Shown one piece after another: positions 8,537 through 16,935 of a stretch of DNA of 64,000 bases. Both the position numbers and the translations under genes were made by a program. Every line of letters starts with the position of its first letter. Within the stretch, counting starts at the first letter, position 1. Location of the stretch: the NCBI RefSeq assembly GCF_000600975.2, contig NZ_KK088653.1, forward strand, positions 124,501-188,500, written 5' to 3'. The DNA is from Limimaricola hongkongensis DSM 17492 (lineage in GTDB: Bacteria > Pseudomonadota > Alphaproteobacteria > Rhodobacterales > Rhodobacteraceae). The notes beneath the pieces were generated by a model, which saw nothing but the letters and a program-made list of their open reading frames with translations, was not told the DNA's origin and did not search any database.

Positions 8537-9243
8537 GCGGCGGCCTGCGAGGGGGGCGTGAAGTCGATCCGCTGCAGCGCATCACCATGGCGCCGCAGCC
8601 AGTCGCGCGCCGCGCGGTGATCGGGGCAGAGCCGCGCGCAGACCGCCCAGAAGGCGGGAGAGTGGTTCATCTCGGCCAGGTGCGCGACCTCGTGCGCGGC
8701 GACGTAATCGCCGATTTCGGGCGGCGCCATGACCAGCCGCCACGACAGCATGATGTCGCCGCGCGAGCTGCACGAGCCCCAGCGCGAGCGCGTGTCGCGA
8801 AAGCTCAGCCGCGCCACCGGGCGGCCAAGGGCTGCGGCATGGCGGTCCACCGCGAGCGTGAGCCGGTCCCGCGCCCGTGCCTTGAGGAACGCCATGGCGC
8901 GGGCCGGTGCGCGGCCCGCATCTCCGGGCAGGAGCAGCGTGTCGCCGGTCAGCCGCGGGCTGCGCACCTGCGCCGCGCACAGCGCGATCTCGCGGCCCAG
9001 ATAGGGCAGGGTGCCGCCAAGCCGCACCGGATGCGGCGGCGCCACCCGACCCAGATGGCCGCGCACCCAGGCCTCGCGCTCGCGCAAGAAGGCCAGCCCC
9101 TCGCGCTCGGGCGTGCGCGTCGGCAAGGTGAGCGTCACCCGCCCGTCGCGATGCGACACCCGCAGCGTGATCCGCCGCGCGCGCTCCGAACGCTTCAGCG
9201 CGACCGTCAGGGGCGGATCGCCCGGCAGCACGTGTTCACCCAT
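8533..9243 (-). CDS. YgjP-like (DUF45) zinc metallopeptidase
   Basis: 236 residues. The catalytic signature is HEVAHLAEMNHS: His184, Glu185 and His188, with His194 a likely third ligand. The preceding block SFRDTRSRWGSCSSRGDIMLSWRL is the family's other conserved element. The N-terminal half (SERARRITLRVSHRDGRVTLTLP) also matches the YgjP/DUF45 layout. No signal peptide, so presumably cytoplasmic. The substrate of this family is not established. It forms a two-gene unit with the GntR regulator, overlapping by 4 nt. Confidence 0.88.
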   Translation of the reverse strand: MGEHVLPGDPPLTVALKRSERARRITLRVSHRDGRVTLTLPTRTPEREGLAFLREREAWVRGHLGRVAPPHPVRLGGTLPYLGREIALCAAQVRSPRLTGDTLLLPGDAGRAPARAMAFLKARARDRLTLAVDRHAAALGRPVARLSFRDTRSRWGSCSSRGDIMLSWRLVMAPPEIGDYVAAHEVAHLAEMNHSPAFWAVCARLCPDHRAARDWLRRHGDALQRIDFTPPSQAAA

Positions 9244-9391
9244 ATCCCGCTCGCTCCCCCGCGCCCAAAGGCTTTGACACCTCGCCGTGCTTATGGCAGG
9301 GGAGCGCGATCCGCCGCAAGGCCGAGGCGCGTTCCGCGCCCCCGCCGGCGCGCCCGCCGATCATCGCCGCACGGAACTGGAAGGACAGCCC

Positions 9392-9733
9392 ATGCCGAAG
9401 GAAGAATGGGGAACCAAGCGCATCTGCCCGACCACGGGCAAGCGCTTTTACGACCTGAACGCCAACCCGATCGTCAGCCCCTACACGGGTGAGGTCGTGA
9501 CGCTCGACACCGGCAAGCACCGCACCATGGTGGCGGATGCCGAGGACGCGCAGACCAAGAAGATGAAGAAGGGCTCGGACGAGGACGAAGAGCTGCTGCT
9601 CGACGATGACGACGAGGATGACGACGGCGACAACGCCAACCTCGGCGACGACGTGCTCGACGATGACGACGACGACAATGACGACGTGTCTCTCGACGAG
9701 CTGGCCGACGTTCCGGCCGAAGACGACGAATAA
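9392..9733 (+). CDS. TIGR02300-type FYDLN acidic protein
   Basis: 113 residues from ATG at 9392, preceded by GGAAGGACAG. The N-terminus carries WGTKRICPTTGKRFYDLNAN (residues 6-25), the family's defining block, with a lone Cys12. From about residue 58 the protein is almost entirely Asp/Glu (DEDEELLLDDDDEDDDGDN and similar). It is a conserved alphaproteobacterial family without a known function; the zinc-ribbon-like head with a disordered acidic tail suggests a binding or chaperone role, which is my inference. The longer open frame from 9287 lacks homology. Confidence 0.85.
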   Translation: MPKEEWGTKRICPTTGKRFYDLNANPIVSPYTGEVVTLDTGKHRTMVADAEDAQTKKMKKGSDEDEELLLDDDDEDDDGDNANLGDDVLDDDDDDNDDVSLDELADVPAEDDE

Positions 9734-9845
9734 AACTTTTTCGGCCCGGGCGCGTGTTTTCCGCTTGCACCCGCCCGGCCCCACCCTTAGAGAGCGGCAC
9801 ACGGGCAGCGACGCTGACCGACACGGTGGAAACGCCGGACATGAT

Positions 9846-9921
9846 GGGGCCTTAGCTCAGCTGGGAGAGCGCCTGCATGGCATGCAGGAGGTCAGGGGTT
9901 CGATCCCCCTAGGCTCCACCA
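9846..9921 (+). tRNA. tRNA-Ala (GGC anticodon)
   Basis: 76 nt including the encoded CCA end. Acceptor GGGGCCT pairs with AGGCTCC (one G-T). The D-arm is AGCTCAGCTGGGAGAGC. The anticodon stem CCTGC/GCAGG encloses the loop ATGGCAT, giving anticodon GGC. The T-arm is AGGGGTTCGATCCCCCT. The 3' end is duplicated 1.9 kb downstream (see repeats). Confidence 0.97.
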
Positions 9922-9923
9922 TC
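9911..9923 (+). repeat. 13-bp direct repeat, tRNA 3'-end copy (left)
   Basis: AGGCTCCACCATC spans the last 11 bases of tRNA-Ala and two beyond. An identical copy lies at 11812-11824. Integrating elements commonly use a tRNA 3' end as attB and leave such a duplication. Confidence 0.6.
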
Positions 9924-10159
9924 ACCCTCCTGCCATAAATCCCGGACCTGCGCCGTACCCCCGGTCTGCGCGGCATCTCGCATGGGCATGTGGGCCTGGA
10001 GTTCACCGCCTTGCCCTCTGCTACGGCACGCAAGCTGCATCCGACGCAGAATCGGAAGGCGTTGCCATAAGTCAGCACAAGTTGTGAAAGATTGTGGGTT
10101 TATTGCCTGGGGTTGTGCGCGCCTATACCCATGGCATGCAAACAACCGAGGGTTTTCAG

Positions 10160-11452
10160 ATGGCCAAGCGCGACGTGTACCAGACATTCGAGGCAACGCC
10201 CGCCGAACGAAGCGTCGTGCATCGAATTCATCTTGAAGCCGGGATCAGCTACGATTGGATTGTTGGCAGCGTGACCAGCGGCGACAATGCAAATCCTTAT
10301 TTGCAGATCATCGACAGCATCACCGGAATCGTGTCCTTCAGAGACTCTAGTGCCTCGAAGGGCTCCTGGTTCCAGTCCACCGGTGGCGCGTTCGACCTGC
10401 GGATCGATGTCAGTTCCTATGAGGTTGGCCGCGGCGAAGGATACAGGCTGACATTGGATCGTATGGATGTCGTCCGTGGCGACATCCATACCGATGCCAA
10501 GATCCTTGACGGTGAAAGCATCCTCGGGCGGCTCGATAACAAGAGCGACTCCGACATGTATGCCTTGCAGGTCGAGGAAGGGCATACCTATCAGATCGAT
10601 CTGGACACAAACCTGATCGATTCCATTCAGGATACCTATCTGAGCCTCCTCGATGGCGCAGGCAGCTACATGATGTCGACCGATGAGGATGGCGCGCACC
10701 AGCTCACCTACAAGGCCGATGCCGACGAAACCCTTTTCGTCGCGGTGGAAGTGCCGTCAGGCTATGCTTACAACGCATTGGGCGATTTCAGGCTTTCGGT
10801 CACCTCGGATGCCGAGAACATCACCGGCACCCGCAAGGGCGATGAACTGCACGGCTCCGAGATCGACAACTACATCCAAGGCTATGACGGCCGCGACACG
10901 ATCCATGCCGGTGGCGGTGACGACCGGGTCGTCGGTGGCCGTGGCAAGGATGTGCTGCATGGCGGCGAGGGCGAGGACACGCTGGTGCATGTCGGGCGCC
11001 ACGGCGTTGTCGTCAACATGGAAAAGGGCATCTCGCGCACCAAGGGCATTGCCGATCGCGACAGGTTCGACGGCTTCGAGAATGTCGAAGGCACGCGCGG
11101 CAAGGATACGCTGATCGGTTCCGTCGAAGACAATTCTCTTCTCGGGGGGCGGGGCAATGACACGATCAAGGGGCAAGGGGGGAGCGACGTCATCGATGGC
11201 GGCCGCGGCAATGACAAGCTGATCGGCGGTCTTGGCTCCGACGAATTCGTGTTCGGCCGGAAATTCGGCAAGGACACGATCAAGGATTTCAACGTGTACG
11301 AGGACTTCATCGAGTTTTCGTATCACAAGGAGAGCGAACTCGACGTGTCGCGCAACAAGGGTGACGTGCTTATCGATTTCGGTGGAAGGGATGCCGTAAG
11401 AATTCTCGATGCATCGATCGACGAGGTCGAGAACGCCCTGTTCTTCGGTTGA
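10160..11452 (+). CDS. RTX calcium-binding repeat protein, probably secreted by type I system
   Basis: 430 residues from ATG at 10160, with CGAGGG 7 nt upstream; ATGs at 10094 and 10136 lack a site. No N-terminal signal peptide. Residues 1-215 resemble two beta-rich pre-peptidase C-terminal-like domains (YQTFEATPAE..., and ILDGESILGRLDNKSDSDMY with matching ends GYRLTL and GDFRLSV). From about residue 230 there are GGxGxD nonapeptides: AGGGDDRVVGGRGKDVLHGG, then LLGGRGNDTIKGQGGSDVID and GGRGNDKLIGGLGSDEFVFG. This end is typical for type I secretion, and the protein probably folds on calcium outside the cell. The gene is visibly poorer in GC (about 47-58% in sampled lines) than its neighbours, suggesting acquisition. 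No transporter genes adjoin it. Confidence 0.85.
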   Translation: MAKRDVYQTFEATPAERSVVHRIHLEAGISYDWIVGSVTSGDNANPYLQIIDSITGIVSFRDSSASKGSWFQSTGGAFDLRIDVSSYEVGRGEGYRLTLDRMDVVRGDIHTDAKILDGESILGRLDNKSDSDMYALQVEEGHTYQIDLDTNLIDSIQDTYLSLLDGAGSYMMSTDEDGAHQLTYKADADETLFVAVEVPSGYAYNALGDFRLSVTSDAENITGTRKGDELHGSEIDNYIQGYDGRDTIHAGGGDDRVVGGRGKDVLHGGEGEDTLVHVGRHGVVVNMEKGISRTKGIADRDRFDGFENVEGTRGKDTLIGSVEDNSLLGGRGNDTIKGQGGSDVIDGGRGNDKLIGGLGSDEFVFGRKFGKDTIKDFNVYEDFIEFSYHKESELDVSRNKGDVLIDFGGRDAVRILDASIDEVENALFFG

Positions 11453-12109
11453 GTTTCAGGGCGGACGTGCACGCCGCGTGACATGGCGCCGTTTTTCTGC
11501 GCTCGGCTTCAGGCTGCACTATGCCATGCGATAGGGTAACGGCCGCACAAAGCGGCGGCTGTTCCTCGAATGCGCGCTAGGGCGTGCAAAGCAGCGCCGT
11601 TGCAGTTCGTCCGGCAAGAATGGCGGGCCAATCCCTGCTGTTTCCATGCAGGGCTGCGCTTGCAGCCTGATCTGCGGGCGGTCACATCATCAACGCCGGT
11701 TGATTGCGACAAATTGGAAGTGTCTGCATCGGCGTAACCGTGCAAAAGGCTGATAAATATTGATGTATTTCGGCAGGCTGCGGTGGTGTGCGATGGAGGC
11801 TTGGTAGGGCCAGGCTCCACCATCGTTCTTCTCGATCAAGACACGTCACGGATGACACCGCGGCCCGGCCGCAGGCGGTCCAGATTGCGAATCTCCGCCT
11901 GCACCCGGTCGCCATGCGGCGTTGCCCGGCGCGATGTCGCGCATCCGGTGCCAGGCGCCATGAGGGCTTTCCGACGGGCGGTTTCCGGCCCAGCCGCTGG
12001 CCGGGACGTGGCGCGAATCTGCCGCTTCGGGCGCAGGCGGCGGCGCGGTCTTCGCGTGGCCGCAATCGGTGGGTAAGGGCGGGTCACCGCACAGGCTGAC
12101 CAAGGATGA
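11453..12109. other. non-coding stretch of the tRNA-Ala islet
   Basis: About 650 bases without a convincing gene. The left part (to about 11830) is less GC-rich and irregular in codon-position bias; the only notable element is the second 13-bp tRNA-end copy at 11812. Short open frames here have no recognisable similarity. The right part (11830-12109) returns to high GC and ends in the leader of the CAP-domain gene. Confidence 0.5.
11812..11824 (+). repeat. 13-bp direct repeat, tRNA 3'-end copy (right)
   Basis: AGGCTCCACCATC, identical to 9911-9923. The preceding bases do not continue the T-arm, so this is only the tRNA terminus, as expected for an att-type duplication bounding the DNA between 9924 and 11811. 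Confidence 0.6.
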
Positions 12110-12976
12110 ATGGCCCAGATGTCCATTGCGAATACTCTCGAACGTCAGATGCTCGACCTCGTCAATGACGAGCGGACGGAGCGTGGACTGACCCCGCTGT
12201 CGCTGGAACGCAATCTCAACGCATCAAGCGAGGATCACAGCAGCTGGATGCTGCGAAACGACGTCTTCTCGCATACCGGTGCCAATGGCTCCTCCGCGAC
12301 CGAGCGGATGCGCGATGCCGATTTCGATTTCTCCGGCGGCTGGGCCTCGGGCGAGAACCTCGCCTGGCAATCCGAACGCGGTGCGCCCGGCCTGGCCGAT
12401 GACGTGATCGACCTGCACGAATCGCTGATGAACAGCCCCGGCCACCGCGCCAATATCCTGAACCCGAATTTCGAGGTGATCGGCATCGGCATCGAGAGCG
12501 GCGATTTCAAGGGCTGGGACGGGGTCATGGTCACCCAGAACTTCGCCCGTACCGGGGGCGCGGTAGAGCTCGACACCGGCGCTGCCGCGCCCCGGCCCGT
12601 CGACACGCCGCCTGCCCGCAACAGCGCCCCGGCGGTCGAGGTCGACGACATCGTGCTGGCCAAGGTGCAGGGCGGTCGCAGGACCAAGCTCGACAAGCAT
12701 TTGCAGACCGAGGATGCGGAGGGCGACGCCATCGAATGGTTCGAGCTGCGCGACACGGCGGGGCGCGACAATTTCATCTTTCGCGGCGAAGGGCGCATCG
12801 ATGCCGACGCGCCGTATCGGGTCGATGCGGATGATCTCGACATGATCCGCGTCCGGGTGAATGCCCGCCTCGGCGAGACGACGCTTCAGGTCCGCGCCTC
12901 GGATGGCGAGGATGTCGGCGCGTGGGAGACGTTCACCCTGACCACCTTCGGCGCGGACGACATGCAGTTCGCCTGA
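12110..12976 (+). CDS. CAP/SCP-domain protein with C-terminal beta domain
   Basis: 288 residues from ATG at 12110 (AAGGA is only 3 nt upstream); ATG at 12119 (MSIANTLERQ) is an equally plausible start with longer spacing. Residues 4-155 form a CAP (SCP/PR-1) domain: LVNDERTERGLTPL, EDHSSWMLRNDVFSHTGANG, ASGENLAW, HESLMNSPGHRANILNPNF and the closing WDGVMVTQNFAR. The paired His residues and the Glu of GEN are in place. After a Pro/Ala linker a beta-rich domain follows (about residues 180-285, ending FTLTTFGADD). No signal peptide and no RTX repeats, although many relatives in this order carry them, so the export route is unclear. Follows the RTX islet. Confidence 0.85.
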   Translation: MAQMSIANTLERQMLDLVNDERTERGLTPLSLERNLNASSEDHSSWMLRNDVFSHTGANGSSATERMRDADFDFSGGWASGENLAWQSERGAPGLADDVIDLHESLMNSPGHRANILNPNFEVIGIGIESGDFKGWDGVMVTQNFARTGGAVELDTGAAAPRPVDTPPARNSAPAVEVDDIVLAKVQGGRRTKLDKHLQTEDAEGDAIEWFELRDTAGRDNFIFRGEGRIDADAPYRVDADDLDMIRVRVNARLGETTLQVRASDGEDVGAWETFTLTTFGADDMQFA

Positions 12977-13023
12977 TCCGGGCCGCGCGGCGCCGTCTTG
13001 CCGCTAACTATGCCGGAAAACGA

Positions 13024-13056
13024 CAATGGCCGCGCCCTTTCGGGGCGCGGCCATTG
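13024..13056. terminator. bidirectional terminator between CAP gene and lpd
   Basis: A perfect 14-bp stem, CAATGGCCGCGCCC / GGGCGCGGCCATTG, with a 5-nt loop TTTCG, sits between the convergent stops at 12976 and 13080. No T-run, but position and stability make a terminator the natural reading for both strands. Confidence 0.75.
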
Positions 13057-13079
13057 CCTTGCACGGGCCGGGGCGCGGA

Positions 13080-14468
13080 TCAGGCGTGGATCGCGCCGTC
13101 ACCCAGCGCCAGCGCCGCTTCGCGCACGGCCTCGGAATAGGTCGGGTGGGCGTGGCAGGTGCGCGCGATGTCCTCGGCGGCCGCGCCGAACTCCATCGCC
13201 ACGCAGACCTCGTGGATCAGGTCGCCGGCCATCGGGCCGATGATGTGGGCGCCGAGCACGCGGTCGGTCTCCTTGTCGGCGAGGATCTTCACGAAGCCCT
13301 CGGCCGAATGGTTGGCCTTGGCGCGGGCATTGCCCAGGAACGGGAACTTGCCGACCTTGTAGCCGCGGCCCTCTTCCTTGAGCTGCTCCTCGGTCTTGCC
13401 GACGGTGGCCACCTCGGGGTGGGTGTAGACCACGCCCGGGATCACCTCGTAGTTCACATGGCCCTTCTGACCGGCGAGGATCTCGGCGATCGCCACGCCC
13501 TCGTCCTCGGCCTTGTGCGCCAGCATCAGGCCGGGCACCGCGTCGCCGATCGCATAGATGCCGTCGACGCTGGTCTTGAAGTGGTCGTCGATTTTCACCT
13601 GACCGCGCTCGGTCATCTCGACGCCCAGCTCCTTGAGCCCGAGCCCCTCGACGTAAGGCTTGCGGCCCGTGGCCACGAGCACGGTGTCGACGGTCAGGCT
13701 CTCCTCGCTGTCATCCTTGCGGCTCTTCCAGGTGACGGTGGCCTGGCCGTCCTTGGTCTCGACGCCCTGCACCGCGGCGCCGAGCACGAATTTCAGCCCC
13801 TGCTTGGTGAGGATCTTCTGGAAGTTGCGGGCGACCTCGGCGTCCATGCCCGGCGTGATCGCGTCGAGATACTCGACCACGGTCACTTCCGCGCCGAGGC
13901 GGCGATAGACCGAGCCCAGCTCTAGCCCGATGACGCCGGCGCCGATCACCACCATCTTCTCGGGGATCTTTCCCAGCTCCAGCGCGCCGGTCGAGGTCAC
14001 GACGGTCTTCTCGTCGATCTCGACATTGGGGATCGAGGAGGGGACGGAGCCGGTGGCGATGACGATGTTCTTGGCGTCATGCGTCTCGTCGCCGACCTTG
14101 ACCTTGCCGGCCTCGGGGATCGAGCCCCAGCCCTTGAGCCAGTCGATCTTGTTCTTCTTGAACAGGAATTCGATGCCGCCGGTGTTCTGGCCGATGGTCT
14201 CGTTCTTGTAGGCGAGCATCTGCTCCCAGTCGACGGTCGGCGTTTCGGCCTTGAGCCCCATCTTGGCAAAGTTGTGCTCGGCCTCGTGCAGCGCGTGGGT
14301 GGCGTGCAAGAGCGCCTTGGAGGGGATGCAGCCGATGTTGAGGCAGGTGCCGCCCAGCGTCTCGCGCCCTTCGACCACCGCGGTCTTGAGGCCGAGCTGG
14401 GCCGCCTTGATGGCGCAGACATAGCCGCCGGGGCCGGAGCCGATGACGATGAGATCGTAGGATGCCAT
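13080..14468 (-). CDS. lpdA: dihydrolipoyl dehydrogenase (E3)
   Basis: 462 residues, the usual E3 length. FAD site at the N-terminus ([20 protein letters not shown]); redox disulfide Cys42 and Cys47 in [18 protein letters not shown] domain with [10 protein letters not shown]; and the dimer-interface [16 protein letters not shown] carrying the catalytic His-Glu pair. It reoxidises dihydrolipoyl groups of the 2-oxoglutarate dehydrogenase complex whose E1 and E2 genes lie just upstream in the same orientation, and may serve other lipoyl complexes. Last gene of the TCA block, ending at a strong terminator. Confidence 0.95.
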   Translation of the reverse strand: MASYDLIVIGSGPGGYVCAIKAAQLGLKTAVVEGRETLGGTCLNIGCIPSKALLHATHALHEAEHNFAKMGLKAETPTVDWEQMLAYKNETIGQNTGGIEFLFKKNKIDWLKGWGSIPEAGKVKVGDETHDAKNIVIATGSVPSSIPNVEIDEKTVVTSTGALELGKIPEKMVVIGAGVIGLELGSVYRRLGAEVTVVEYLDAITPGMDAEVARNFQKILTKQGLKFVLGAAVQGVETKDGQATVTWKSRKDDSEESLTVDTVLVATGRKPYVEGLGLKELGVEMTERGQVKIDDHFKTSVDGIYAIGDAVPGLMLAHKAEDEGVAIAEILAGQKGHVNYEVIPGVVYTHPEVATVGKTEEQLKEEGRGYKVGKFPFLGNARAKANHSAEGFVKILADKETDRVLGAHIIGPMAGDLIHEVCVAMEFGAAAEDIARTCHAHPTYSEAVREAALALGDGAIHA

Positions 14469-14487
14469 GGAGTGTCTCCTGTGGGTG

Positions 14488-14898
14488 TCAGACGAGGGCC
14501 AGGCCGATCATCGCGATGGTGGCGAGAAACCCCACCAGCCAGATCAGCGAGCGCCAGGGGCGCAGCCCGAAGAAATAGGCGGGGACATAGAGAATCCGCG
14601 CGCCGAGATAGGTCCAGGCGAGAACGCCCGAGAGCCCGGTGGTCTTGTCGCCGAGGATCAGCACGGTGACGGCGAGGGTGAACAGGATCAGCCCCTCGAA
14701 ATGGTTGTTCAGCGCCCGGTAGAGCCGCCCCGTGCGGGCGCTGGCCTGCTCTTCGAGCGGGCGGCCCAGCCGCGCGGGATCGCGCGGCGAGAGCGTCTTG
14801 GCAAAGCCCAGCTCCATGTTGGCGCGCAGCGACAGCCAGGCGAACTGCGCGCCCTGCAACAGCCCCGCATAGGCCAGCGCTTGCAGCTCGGGCGCCAT
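14488..14898 (-). CDS. MAPEG-family membrane protein
   Basis: 136 residues from ATG at 14898. It has about four hydrophobic segments and the MAPEG-type pattern: [16 protein letters not shown], then [21 protein letters not shown] with the conserved Asn/Glu region, then [16 protein letters not shown] near the C-terminus. Eukaryotic relatives are glutathione-dependent enzymes; the bacterial proteins are mostly uncharacterised. It is paired with a second MAPEG protein 19 nt upstream, between odhB and lpd. A longer frame upstream (to 15069) overlaps that gene and is not credible. Confidence 0.8.
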   Translation of the reverse strand: MAPELQALAYAGLLQGAQFAWLSLRANMELGFAKTLSPRDPARLGRPLEEQASARTGRLYRALNNHFEGLILFTLAVTVLILGDKTTGLSGVLAWTYLGARILYVPAYFFGLRPWRSLIWLVGFLATIAMIGLALV

Positions 14899-14917
14899 CA
14901 GCGGCGGCTCCCGTCGT

Positions 14918-15304
14918 TCAGAGCGCGGCGATGTAGAGATAGAGCGTGGCAAAAAAGCCCAGCCCCCAGACGCCCGTGCGCGCCCACGGGATGCCCGCCG
15001 GGTAGAGCAGCGCGTAGGCGGCCCGCGCGAACAAGAAGACCTGCGCCGCCAGCAGCGTGCCGCCGCCAAAGCCCTCGCGCGCGGCGAGGATCAGCACCGC
15101 AGGCGCGAAGAGCGCCATCGCGGTGACCGAGTTGGCGACGCAGCGCTCCATCCGACCCGCCACGCCGGTCAGCCTGGGCATGTCGTCGCGCGGCTGGGCC
15201 AACCGGGGCAGGCCGACCTGTGACATGGCAAAGAGCACCTGAACGACGATCAACACGAGCACCAGAAGCCCGTAGAGCGCCAGAATATCGAGTTCGCTTG
15301 ACAT
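14918..15304 (-). CDS. MAPEG-family membrane protein
   Basis: 128 residues from ATG at 15304, preceded by GGGAGGGG; an upstream in-frame start at 15331 lacks a site. Hydrophobic segments near residues 5-27, 50-70, 75-95 and 105-128. MAPEG features: GVAGRMERCVANSVTAMALFAP (the conserved RxxNxxE-like helix 2 is only partly kept), FARAAYALLYPAGIPWARTG. It is probably a partner or paralogue of the next gene; the two may form a mixed trimer, which is inference. Confidence 0.78.
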   Translation of the reverse strand: MSSELDILALYGLLVLVLIVVQVLFAMSQVGLPRLAQPRDDMPRLTGVAGRMERCVANSVTAMALFAPAVLILAAREGFGGGTLLAAQVFLFARAAYALLYPAGIPWARTGVWGLGFFATLYLYIAAL

Positions 15305-15387
15305 GAAACCCCTCCCGCAACCGGACACCACGCGCCAAGTGTAGCACGGTCGCGCGTGGCGCGTGGTCCGAAGCGGAAGGGGTCATC

Positions 15388-15630
15388 TCAGACGGTCTCG
15401 AGAAACGTGCAGGTCATGGCGCCGCCAAAACCCTGCTCCTTGGCGATCCAGGCTTCGGCCCGCTTGCGGTCGTTGACCTCGAACAGCACCAGCACGGTGG
15501 AGCCGTGATCGGCGTCTCGCCAGATCTGCAGCTGGCTCAGCCCGGCCTGCATCCGTTCCTCGTAATCATCGTCGAAGGCGGTCTTCCACGAGGCATAGTC
15601 GGGGGTGTCGATCTGGCAGAGCATCTGCAT
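15388..15630 (-). CDS. small conserved protein of unknown function
   Basis: 80 residues. It reads like a single ferredoxin-like alpha/beta fold (MQMLCQIDTPDYASWKTAF, LQIWRDADHGSTVLVLFEVN, RKRAEAWIAKEQGFGGAMT), similar in layout to small ABM/DUF1330-type stress proteins, but I cannot assign a family firmly. It follows odhB across a hairpin in the TCA block. No signal peptide. Confidence 0.65.
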   Translation of the reverse strand: MQMLCQIDTPDYASWKTAFDDDYEERMQAGLSQLQIWRDADHGSTVLVLFEVNDRKRAEAWIAKEQGFGGAMTCTFLETV

Positions 15631-15654
15631 GGGGCGCGCCTTTCCTGAGCAACG

Positions 15655-15679
15655 GGGGCCGGGCTCAGCGCCCGGCCCC
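15655..15679 (-). terminator. hairpin downstream of odhB
   Basis: A 10-bp perfect stem GGGGCCGGGC / GCCCGGCCCC with a 5-nt loop, 10 nt after the odhB stop. No T-run. It may end or attenuate the suc-odh transcript before the small gene and the MAPEG pair. Confidence 0.5.
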
Positions 15680-15688
15680 GCGCGGGGT

Positions 15689-16933
15689 TCACAGATCCAT
15701 CAGCAGCCGGCGCGGATCCTCGAGCGCCTCCTTGACGCGCACGAGGAAGGTCACGGCGCCCTTGCCGTCGACGATGCGGTGATCGTAGCTCAGCGCCAGA
15801 TACATCATCGGCCGGATCTCGACCTTGCCGTTGATCGCCATCGGGCGTTCCTGGATCTTGTGCATCCCGAGGATGCCCGACTGCGGCGGGTTCAGGATCG
15901 GCGAGGACATCAGCGAGCCGTAGACGCCGCCATTGGAGATGGTGAAGGAGCCGCCCTGCATGTCGGCCATGCCGAGCTTGCCGTCGCGCGCCTTCACGCC
16001 CATCTCGGCGATCGATTTCTCGATCTCGGCGAAACCCATGCTGTCGGCGTTGCGGATCACCGGCACCACGAGGCCGTTCGGCGTGCCGACCGCGACGCCC
16101 ATGTGGACGTAGTTCTTGTAGACAACGTGATCGCCGTCGATCTCGGCGTTGACGTCCGGGACCTCTTTGAGCGCGTGCACGCAGGCCTTGGTGAAGAACG
16201 ACATGAAGCCGAGCTTCACGCCGTGCTTCTTCTCGAACAGCGCCTTGTACTCGTTGCGCAGCTCCATCACCGCGGTCATGTCCACCTCGTTATAGGTGGT
16301 CAGCATCGCGGCGGTGTTCTGCGCCTCCTTGAGGCGGCGGGCGATGGTCTGGCGCAGGCGGGTCATCTTGACCCGCTCCTCGCGGTCGGCGTCGTCGGAC
16401 GACACCGGGCCGCGCGCGGCGGGCTTGGACGCCTCGGCGGATTTGGGCGTGTTGAGCGCCTTCAGCACGTCTTCCTTCATGACCCGGCCATCCTTGCCGG
16501 TGCCCTTGACGTCGCCGGATTTCAGGTCGTTCTCGGCCATCAGCTTCTTGGCCGAGGGCGCGTCCTCGGTGTCGCCCTTGGCCTCGCCCTTTTCGGCGGG
16601 CTCGCCCTTCGGATCGCCGGAGACATTGGTGGCCTCCTGCTGCTCCTTGGGGCCGTCCTCGGCCGGGGCCTCGGGCGCGGACTTGGCGGGGGCGTCGCCC
16701 TCGCTGACCTGCGCCAGCAGCGCGTCGACACCGACGGTGTCGCCCTCGTTCGCGACGATTTCCGACAGGGTGCCGGCGACGGGGGAGGGGACCTCCACCG
16801 TCACCTTGTCGGTTTCGAGCTCGCACAGCATCTCGTCCACCGCGACGGCATCGCCGGGTTTCTTGAACCAGGTGGCGACGGTCGCTTCCGAGACGCTCTC
16901 GCCGAGGGTGGGGACGCGGACTTCGGTGCTCAT
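15689..16933 (-). CDS. odhB: 2-oxoglutarate dehydrogenase E2, dihydrolipoyl succinyltransferase
   Basis: 414 residues. A single lipoyl domain (about 1-78) with the lipoylated Lys43 in [11 protein letters not shown], then an Ala/Glu/Pro linker, a peripheral-subunit-binding domain (about 128-155, [20 protein letters not shown]), and the catalytic acyltransferase domain from about 180. The active-site block is [19 protein letters not shown]. It transfers succinyl from E1 to CoA. It starts 2 nt after sucA, so the two are co-translated. Confidence 0.95.
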   Translation of the reverse strand: MSTEVRVPTLGESVSEATVATWFKKPGDAVAVDEMLCELETDKVTVEVPSPVAGTLSEIVANEGDTVGVDALLAQVSEGDAPAKSAPEAPAEDGPKEQQEATNVSGDPKGEPAEKGEAKGDTEDAPSAKKLMAENDLKSGDVKGTGKDGRVMKEDVLKALNTPKSAEASKPAARGPVSSDDADREERVKMTRLRQTIARRLKEAQNTAAMLTTYNEVDMTAVMELRNEYKALFEKKHGVKLGFMSFFTKACVHALKEVPDVNAEIDGDHVVYKNYVHMGVAVGTPNGLVVPVIRNADSMGFAEIEKSIAEMGVKARDGKLGMADMQGGSFTISNGGVYGSLMSSPILNPPQSGILGMHKIQERPMAINGKVEIRPMMYLALSYDHRIVDGKGAVTFLVRVKEALEDPRRLLMDL

Positions 16934-16935
16934 TC

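Noticed and set aside
11509-11823. 104-codon minus-strand open frame in the tRNA-Ala islet
   Set aside because: No homology recognised, poor composition bias and no ribosome site.
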